A stretch of 64,000 nt of DNA from Rubrivirga sp046845755 (GTDB lineage: Bacteria; Bacteroidota; Rhodothermia; Rhodothermales; Rubricoccaceae), in the NCBI RefSeq assembly GCF_046845755.1, contig NZ_CP177357.1, forward strand, positions 3,038,001 to 3,102,000, in the 5' to 3' direction. Positions 58,410 to 64,000 of this stretch are shown one piece after another. A program made the position numbers and the translations under genes. The notes below the pieces were generated by a model. That model ran no database searches. It was given only the letters and a program-made list of their open reading frames with translations, and was not told where the DNA came from. Position 1 is the first letter of the stretch. Each line of letters opens with the position of its first letter.

Positions 58410-59027
58410 TCAGGCCAGGGCGTACCCATTCGCGTCGTCGGGGCAGCCGGTCCACTCGCTCCGGGCGACGTTGCCGAGGTAGCCGAGGTCCTCAATGCCC
58501 TGGGGGCTGGAGAAGTAGCCCGTGGCGACGTAGTTGCGGAACAAGCTGAAGAACGACACGCCCGCTTGGTCCTCCGGCGCCGCCGTCTCGGGGTAGGCGA
58601 TCCGGTCCAAGAGCTGGCGCTGCTGCGCGTCGGTGGCCGTCAGGAACGAGTCGGCGCCGAGGTCGCGCGCTTCGGCGTCGAGCCACGCGAGCCCGCCGCG
58701 GATCAAGGTCTGCCGCGAGGTCGGGTCGCCGAGCAGTTCGTCAGTCATCACCCAGTCGATGAGTTCGGCCGTGCCGGTCTCGGCCGCGCTCGGGCCCCGG
58801 TCGTCGGCGGGCAGGACGATCCCCGCGAGTGTGCGGACGGTCTCGAACTCGTGGGGCGTGAAGAACGTCGGCGTGGCACCGATGGCGGGCTGCATGGCGC
58901 CCCCGCTCGCGGCGTGGCGCATCGCGGAGCCGGCCACGTCCTCGCCCCGGCAGGCCGCCAGCAGGGCGGGCGCGGCGGCGGCGACGGCGAGCCGACGGAG
59001 GGCGTCGCGGCGGGTGATCGGGGCCAT
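58410..59027 (-). CDS. Gluconate 2-dehydrogenase subunit 3 family protein
   Basis: 205 residues. The N-terminus (ITRRDALRRLAVAAAAPALLAAC) combines a twin-arginine motif with a lipobox, so it is a Tat-exported lipoprotein. The rest matches the small subunit of membrane-bound sugar/alcohol dehydrogenases: FFTPHEFETVRTLAGIVLPAD (about 55-75), ELIDWVMTDEL, and YPETAAPEDQAGVSFFSLFRN. The flavoprotein partner is the next gene; the cytochrome c subunit usually found is absent here. Confidence 0.85.
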   Translation of the reverse strand: MAPITRRDALRRLAVAAAAPALLAACRGEDVAGSAMRHAASGGAMQPAIGATPTFFTPHEFETVRTLAGIVLPADDRGPSAAETGTAELIDWVMTDELLGDPTSRQTLIRGGLAWLDAEARDLGADSFLTATDAQQRQLLDRIAYPETAAPEDQAGVSFFSLFRNYVATGYFSSPQGIEDLGYLGNVARSEWTGCPDDANGYALA

Positions 59028-59115
59028 GGCGGGAGAGGGATGGAGGGATCCGGGACGGAAGAGGGATGGGCAGAGGGTGGGATGCGCATGCCTCCATGCC
59101 TCCATCCCGCATCCC
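59028..59115. repeat. GGATGGAGGGAT / ATCCCTCCATCCC intergenic words
   Basis: The gap between the subunit-3 and GMC genes carries GAGAGGGATGGAGGGATCCG followed by GCCTCCATGCCTCCATCCCG. The two halves are near complements and share words with 14280-14345 (CATCCCTCCATCCCGGATG). Confidence 0.4.
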
Positions 59116-60843
59116 TCAGATCGCCCGCTGCTTGCGCTGATCCAAGATGTAGTCGGCCGCGCGCCACGAGAGCGCGAGGATCGTCCACGTCGTGTTCTTG
59201 TGGGGTTGCGAGACGAACGGCGCCGCGTCGACCACGAACACGTTGTCGGCGTCGTGCGCCTGGCAGAAGCCGTTGAGCGCCGAGCTTGCGGGGTCGGCGC
59301 CCATGCGGACCACGCCCGCCTCGTGGATGATCTCGCCGGGCTTCGAGATGCCGAACTGCGTCTCCTCGGTCGGCATCTCGTCGATCTCGCCGCCGATGGA
59401 CTCCAAGAGCTCGCGAGCGGCCATTTGCATGTGGCGGGCCTGGCGGACCTCCTCGTCGCCCCACGTCACGTCGAAGGTGAGCGTCGGGATGCCGAAGCGG
59501 TCGACGGAGGCGCCGTCGATCCAGCAGCGGTTGTCGGCCCGGGCGATCATCTCGCCGCGCCCCGCGAAGCCGACGCGCGCGGCGTAGACGCGGCGGTAGT
59601 CGTCCTTGAGCTGGGCGCCGTAGCCGCCGCCGCCGCGTGGGCGCTCGCCCCAGGCGCCGTTGCTGTTCTCGATGCCCCAGCCGTAGCCGAAGCCGGGCAT
59701 TCCGCGCCCGCCCCACGTCTCGAGGTGGTAGCCGCGCGGGAAGTCGAGCGAGGCGTGCTGGTCGTGGAGCCACCACGGGATGTAGATGTGCATCCCGCCG
59801 ACGCCGTCGCAGTTGTGGGCCGGCTGGTTGGCGAGCGCCGGGACGAACGCCGAGGCCCCCGCACCGACCGTGTCCATCACGTAGCGGCCGACCACGTCCG
59901 ACGAGTTCGCCAGCCCGTTCGGGTGGCGTGCGCTCTTGGAGTTCAGCAGCAGCCGCGCCGACTCGCACGCCGACGCCGCCAGCACCACGATGTCGGCCTG
60001 CACCTCGTACGCCTCCAGAGTCCCGACATCCACGTACGAGACGCCGGTCGCGCGGCCCTCGGCGTCGGTGAGCACCTCGCGCGCCATCGCGCCCGTAACG
60101 ACGGTCAGGTTGCCCGTTTCCAGCGCGGGATCGAGCAGCACGCGCCCCGCCGAAAAGTTGGCGCCGACCGAGCAGCCCCGGTTGCACTGCCCGCAGTAGT
60201 GGCACGCCGACCGACCCTGCTCCGGCTTGGCCTCGGTCAGGATCGACAGCCGCGACGACAGCACGGGGATCCCGATCGACTCGGCCCCGCGCATCACGCG
60301 CTTCTCGTAGCAGCGGGGTTCGGGCGGCGGCAGGAAGACGCCGTCGGGCTCATTCGGGAAGCCGTCGCGCGAGCCGAAAATGCCGACGAGCCGGTCGACC
60401 TTGTCGTAGTACGGCGCGACATCGCCGTAGCCGATGGGCCAGTCGTCGCCGTAGCCGTCGAGCGTCTTGCCGCGGAAGTCGTCGGGCCCGAAGCGGAGCG
60501 AGATCCGGCCCCAGTGATTCGTGCGGCCGCCCAACATCCGCGCGCGCCACCACCGCCAGTCGGTGCCTTCCGCCGCCGAGTACGGCTCGCCCTCAATTTC
60601 CCAGCCGCCGTCACACGCGTCGAACTCGCCGAAGGGCCGCTTCGTGGTGCTGGCGCCGCGCCTCGGAGACTCGTAGTTCCACGTCAGCATCTCGGCGTCG
60701 TCCTCGACGGTCCACCTCCCGCCCGCCTCCAGCAGGACCACCTTCGCGCCGCCCTCCGCCAGCACCTTGGCGGCCATGCTGCCGCCAGCGCCGGAGCCCA
60801 CGATGCACACGTCGTAGCGCTCGGCGGGGTCGAGGATCTGCAT
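59116..60843 (-). CDS. GMC-type FAD-dependent dehydrogenase with cysteine cluster
   Basis: 575 residues. FAD-binding GSGAGGSMAAKVLAEGGAKVVLLEAGG (16-42) is followed by a RMLGGRTNHW segment and a GMC C-terminal domain. At 214-224, CHYCGQCNRGC has a C-x2-C-x2-C-x3-C spacing suited to an iron-sulfur cluster, as known for some periplasmic sugar dehydrogenases where it passes electrons to a cytochrome. It pairs with the subunit-3 gene. Its own start has no signal peptide, so it may be exported by hitch-hiking on the Tat-exported partner. The sugar or alcohol substrate is unknown. Confidence 0.9.
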   Translation of the reverse strand: MQILDPAERYDVCIVGSGAGGSMAAKVLAEGGAKVVLLEAGGRWTVEDDAEMLTWNYESPRRGASTTKRPFGEFDACDGGWEIEGEPYSAAEGTDWRWWRARMLGGRTNHWGRISLRFGPDDFRGKTLDGYGDDWPIGYGDVAPYYDKVDRLVGIFGSRDGFPNEPDGVFLPPPEPRCYEKRVMRGAESIGIPVLSSRLSILTEAKPEQGRSACHYCGQCNRGCSVGANFSAGRVLLDPALETGNLTVVTGAMAREVLTDAEGRATGVSYVDVGTLEAYEVQADIVVLAASACESARLLLNSKSARHPNGLANSSDVVGRYVMDTVGAGASAFVPALANQPAHNCDGVGGMHIYIPWWLHDQHASLDFPRGYHLETWGGRGMPGFGYGWGIENSNGAWGERPRGGGGYGAQLKDDYRRVYAARVGFAGRGEMIARADNRCWIDGASVDRFGIPTLTFDVTWGDEEVRQARHMQMAARELLESIGGEIDEMPTEETQFGISKPGEIIHEAGVVRMGADPASSALNGFCQAHDADNVFVVDAAPFVSQPHKNTTWTILALSWRAADYILDQRKQRAI

Positions 60844-60940
60844 CGGGCGGGGGGCGGATGTGGCGTGAAGGTAGGGTGAGGCGCCGGAGAGCGGGTAGAG
60901 TGGGTAGGCGATGCAGGGGCCTGCTGGCGCGAGCGTCACG

Positions 60941-61339
60941 TCAAGCGTGTGGGCCGAGTCGTATCGAGGCTGGAGGGCACCACTGGTCTTTCGTCGCTCC
61001 CATCCGGATGAGGCCTGCGTTGATTTGGCGGTATCGGGCCGCCAGTCGATCGGCATCTGCCGCGTCGAGGTATCCGCAGCGCTCGGCGAATCGAATCCAG
61101 GTCAGGGTCTCTTCCGCCTCGCCGTGGGCAGCGGTCACCTTGCTAGCGAAGTGGCGGGGGTAGGCGCGCTTTGCCCACGCCTCCGCCATGTTGGCACAGA
61201 CTGCTCGCGACGACCGGCGGACTTGGTCCGTCAGCGTGTACCGCTCCTCCTTCGGCCACGAGCGCGACGCCCGATACAGCTCCATCGCTGCACGGTACGC
61301 CCGCTCAAACGTCTCCAGCTGATTGACGCGGTCGAGCAT
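60941..61339 (-). CDS. Four-helix bundle (S23-type) protein
   Basis: 132 residues forming four helices: TFERAYRAAMELYRAS, YTLTDQVRRSSRAVCANMAEAW, FASKVTAAHGEAEETLTWI and ADADRLAARYRQINAGLIRM. The QVRRSSRAVCANMAE-like helix is the family signature of proteins first found in 23S rRNA intervening sequences. Here the gene is a free-standing one with no rRNA nearby. Function unknown. Confidence 0.85.
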   Translation of the reverse strand: MLDRVNQLETFERAYRAAMELYRASRSWPKEERYTLTDQVRRSSRAVCANMAEAWAKRAYPRHFASKVTAAHGEAEETLTWIRFAERCGYLDAADADRLAARYRQINAGLIRMGATKDQWCPPASIRLGPHA

Positions 61340-61380
61340 GGCTCTCTCTTGCGCTCCTGGTTTCTTGCGCTCTTGCCTCC

Positions 61381-62142
61381 CTACCCACCCATCAGCCCCC
61401 GCTCCGCGAGCGACGTGTACCCCCGGCCGGCGATGATGACGTGGTCGTGGACCGGGATGCCGAGCACCGCTCCGGCGTCGCAGAGCTGCTTGGTGATGGC
61501 GACGTCCTCACGGCTGGGCTCCGGGTTGCCGGAGGGGTGGTTGTGGAGGCACACGATGGACGCGGCGTGCTCCAGAATCGCCCGCTCGAACACCTGGCGC
61601 GGCTCCACGATCGACGCCGCCAGCCCGCCCGTCGTCAGCGTGTACTCGGCCGTCACGACGTTCGAGGTGTTGAGGTGGAGGACGACGAACACCTCGCGGG
61701 GCAGATCGCGCAGGCGCGGGCCGTACGCCGCCGCCACGTCGGCCGGGCTGCGGACCTGGACGCGGTCTTGGGGCGGGGCCGCCTCCACGCGCCGCCCGAT
61801 CTCGAAGACGGCCGCCAGCTGCGCCGCCTTCGCCGGGCCGACGCCCTTTGTCGCCTGCGCCACCTGGCTCGCGTCGCGCCGCGCCAGCTTCGCCAGCGAA
61901 CCGTACGCCTTCAACAGCGCCTGCCCGAGCTCGACGGCCGAGACGCTCCGCCCGCCGACGCGCGTCCCGCTCCCGAACACCAGCCCGACCAACTCGGCGT
62001 CGGACAGCGCACCGGGCCCGCGCGCCAGCAGCTTCTCGCGCGGCCGATCGCCCTCGGGGCGCTCGCGGATGGGGACATAGTCGGTGCGGACCTCGGGGAC
62101 CTCGGGCTCGTGGAGCTCGATGCCGGGGCGGAAGTCGGACAT
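61381..62142 (-). CDS. radC: RadC family JAB-domain protein
   Basis: 253 residues. The N-terminal half holds a helix-hairpin-helix (TKGVGPAKAAQLAAVFEIGRR) and the leading RPREKLLARGPGALSDAELVGLVFGSG. The C-terminal half is a JAB1/MPN-like domain with the JAMM metal site split as EVFVVLHLNTSN and HNHPSGNPEPSREDV. It is historically called a DNA-repair protein, but its role is unresolved. The ATG at 62142 is chosen over the longer frame because it matches the usual length. Confidence 0.92.
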   Translation of the reverse strand: MSDFRPGIELHEPEVPEVRTDYVPIRERPEGDRPREKLLARGPGALSDAELVGLVFGSGTRVGGRSVSAVELGQALLKAYGSLAKLARRDASQVAQATKGVGPAKAAQLAAVFEIGRRVEAAPPQDRVQVRSPADVAAAYGPRLRDLPREVFVVLHLNTSNVVTAEYTLTTGGLAASIVEPRQVFERAILEHAASIVCLHNHPSGNPEPSREDVAITKQLCDAGAVLGIPVHDHVIIAGRGYTSLAERGLMGG

Positions 62143-62320
62143 GGCGCGGCGCGGCTGTCTCCCCATAGACCCGCGAGCGGCCGACTACATAACCTCGGCG
62201 CCCGAATTTTTCTGCACCATCGGCCCAGACAGAGCCCTGAGACGAATCGAAGGCCCTGCTGGCGCTCCTCCTCCCACCGAGTGACGGTCATACGCGGTAG
62301 CCGCCGCCGGTCACCCATTC

Positions 62321-62353
62321 AAAAAAGGGGGCGCCGCGTGGTGCGACGCCCCC
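62321..62353 (-). terminator. Rho-independent terminator after rho
   Basis: On the minus strand GGGGGCGTCGC pairs with GCGGCGCCCCC (one G-T pair) around ACCAC, followed by six T residues. It lies 23 bases past the rho stop codon and is the clearest intrinsic terminator in the window. Confidence 0.88.
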
Positions 62354-62375
62354 TCGGGTCGGTGGATCGGTCGGG

Positions 62376-63968
62376 CTACTCCGGGATGAGGTCGAGGAGC
62401 ATCTGCTCGTTCGAGGGGCTCATCTGGAGCTGCTTGAGGAGCGCCTGCATGGCCTCGTCGGGGTAGCGGCTGTTGAGCGCGCGGAGCAAGAGGTTGCGGG
62501 CGTTCGCGATCTCGTCGGGGACGAGCCGCTCCTCGTTGCGGGTGCCGGAGCGCTTGATGTTGATGGCCGGGTAGATCCGCTTTTCGGAGAGGTCGCGGTC
62601 GAGCACGATCTCGGAGTTGCCGGTCCCCTTGAACTCCTCGAAGATGACGTCGTCCATCCGCGAGCCGGTCTCGACGAGCGCCGTGGCGATGATCGTGAGG
62701 GATCCGCCGTTCTCGATGTTGCGGGCCGAGCCGAAGATCTTGCGCGGCATGAGCAGCGCGCGGGCGTCCAGGCCGCCCGACATCGTGCGGCCGGAGTTGC
62801 CGCCGTACAAGTTGAACGTCCGGCCGAGCCGCGTCAGCGAGTCGAGCAGGATGACCACGTCGTGGCCCTGCTCGACCAAGCGCCGGGCGTACTCGAACGC
62901 CAGCGTGGCCACCCGGACGTGGTTGTCCTCGCCGGCGTCGTTCGAGCTCGCGAAGACGTTGCAGGCCGTGTTGCGGCGGAAGTCGGTGACCTCCTCGGGC
63001 CGCTCGTCGATGAGCAGCGCCACGAGCTTGACCTCGGGGTGGTTCTCGGCGAGCCCGGCCGCGAGGCCCTTGAGGATGAACGTCTTGCCGGCGCGCGGGG
63101 GCGCCACGATGAGCGCCCGCTGGCCCTTGCCGAGCGGCGACACCAGGTCGATGACGCGCATCGACAGGTCGTCCGGGCCGCTGACGATGGTGAGCTTGTC
63201 CTCGGGGTAGATGACGAGCCCCTCGTCGAAGTCGGTCGTCTCGGCCCACTCCTCGGGGGCCTGGCCCATCACCTCGGTCACCTCGGTCACCTGCCACGCG
63301 CCCTTGCGGCCGGGCTTGATGACGCCCTTGACGTGGACGCCGTCGCGCAGGTTGTGCTTCTGGATGAGCGGCGGCGGCATGAACGGGTCGTTGTCGCCCT
63401 TGGCGAGCGACGTCGACATCTCGCGGATGAACCCGAACTTTTTGTCGCCGATCAGCTCCAGCATGCCCTCGAAGGGATCGCCGGGGTGGCCGCCGCCACT
63501 GTTGCCGCTGCTGTTGGGGTTGTTGTCGTTGCCCTTGTTGCGGCCCCGCTTTTTGCGGCGGCGCCGGCCGCCGGACTCGTCGTCCGAGTCGGCGTCACTC
63601 GTGCTGTCGGACCGGCCCTTGGCGGGCGCGTCGCCGGACGTGTCGGGTGCCTCGTCGAGCTTGTCGCTGGAGGCGACGGGCTCGGCGTCCCGGGTGCGGC
63701 GGCGGCGCTTGGGGGGCGCGCTCTCCGCGTCGCCGGCCTTGGCGTCGTCGGCCGGGGCGTCAGGGGTGGGCTCGGCCTTGGGCTTGGCTTTGGAGCGCGA
63801 GGAGCGCTTCTTGGGGGCCTCGGCGGCCGGCTCGGGCGTGCTCCCGTTGGAGCCGTTCGATCCGGTGTCGGTGAGGTCGATGACGTGGGCGCGGGAGCGG
63901 CGCTTTTTGGGCGTCGTCTTGGCCTCGGGGGCGTCGGCGTCGGCCGTCGCGCTCGTCTTGCGTGCCAT
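62376..63968 (-). CDS. rho: Transcription termination factor Rho
   Basis: 530 residues. A long low-complexity, highly charged N-terminal extension (1-165) precedes the RNA-binding cold-shock-like domain (about 168-235, IGDKKFGFIREMS). The ATPase core has Walker A APPRAGKT (289-296), DERPEEVTDF with the catalytic glutamate (321-330), Walker B VVILLDS (371-377), Q-loop and R-loop. It forms a hexameric helicase that terminates transcription at C-rich RNA. The Lys/Arg-rich extension with asparagine/glycine tract (about 145-160) is longer than in E. coli and typical of high-GC and Bacteroidota Rho proteins. Confidence 0.95.
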   Translation of the reverse strand: MARKTSATADADAPEAKTTPKKRRSRAHVIDLTDTGSNGSNGSTPEPAAEAPKKRSSRSKAKPKAEPTPDAPADDAKAGDAESAPPKRRRRTRDAEPVASSDKLDEAPDTSGDAPAKGRSDSTSDADSDDESGGRRRRKKRGRNKGNDNNPNSSGNSGGGHPGDPFEGMLELIGDKKFGFIREMSTSLAKGDNDPFMPPPLIQKHNLRDGVHVKGVIKPGRKGAWQVTEVTEVMGQAPEEWAETTDFDEGLVIYPEDKLTIVSGPDDLSMRVIDLVSPLGKGQRALIVAPPRAGKTFILKGLAAGLAENHPEVKLVALLIDERPEEVTDFRRNTACNVFASSNDAGEDNHVRVATLAFEYARRLVEQGHDVVILLDSLTRLGRTFNLYGGNSGRTMSGGLDARALLMPRKIFGSARNIENGGSLTIIATALVETGSRMDDVIFEEFKGTGNSEIVLDRDLSEKRIYPAINIKRSGTRNEERLVPDEIANARNLLLRALNSRYPDEAMQALLKQLQMSPSNEQMLLDLIPE

Positions 63969-64000
63969 GAGGTGGCGGGCTGGCGAAAAGGGGGGCGCGC

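Overview
The window is high-GC DNA, densely packed with genes on both strands. It looks like a member of the Rhodothermota (Rubricoccus/Rubrivirga-like). The evidence is indirect: three proteins end in type IX secretion (T9SS) sorting domains with the PNP-x-G / DxLGR pattern; a DUF1800-DUF1501 pair is present; a 163-residue protein matches the Bacteroidota family carrying an SGC-x-ID motif; and a collagen-like lipoprotein and carboxypeptidase-regulatory-like exported proteins are typical of that superphylum. No rRNA, tRNA, CRISPR array or prophage was recognised.

Layout. 1-4,600: end of an ArsO-like flavoprotein, a lower-GC DUF4041/GIY-YIG gene, a 15-unit 21-bp repeat array, and small exported proteins. 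4,610-7,216: a Clp-type AAA+ protein with a dead first ATPase module and a C-terminus that resembles release factor 2 without its GGQ domain. 7,400-10,800: DUF1800 plus DUF1501/T9SS pair. 10,850-11,690: two tandem BLUF photoreceptor proteins. 11,700-19,400: glycosyltransferase, two sugar nucleotidyltransferases, a TrkA-type K+ channel and exported proteins. 19,600-27,360: a tetR-tolC-adaptor-RND efflux operon with candidate operator repeats. 27,360-30,270: STAS-like proteins, a dihydrolipoamide acyltransferase split into separate lipoyl and catalytic genes, and a membrane adenylate cyclase. 30,270-34,750: second 21-bp array, CNNM/CorC protein, Mpl peptidoglycan-recycling ligase, lipoprotein. 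34,840-40,670: a three-gene operon of exported proteins of unknown role. 40,750-49,400: metal receptor, aldo/keto reductase, CoA transferase, glycyl-tRNA synthetase, ATP-grasp, CIA30 and glutaminase genes. 49,470-57,800: metzincin protease, GNAT, beta-helix T9SS protein, and an ECF sigma factor with a Ser/Thr kinase gene broken by an in-frame TAG. 57,900-64,000: lipoprotein, GMC oxidoreductase pair, four-helix-bundle protein, RadC and Rho.

The most unusual items are the AAA+/release-factor fusion, the two phased 21-bp repeat arrays in intergenic DNA, the tandem BLUF proteins with the same five-residue insertion, the split E2 with an altered catalytic motif, and the exported-protein operon with a secreted HExxH protein. 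All functional calls come from reading motifs by eye; no database search was run.
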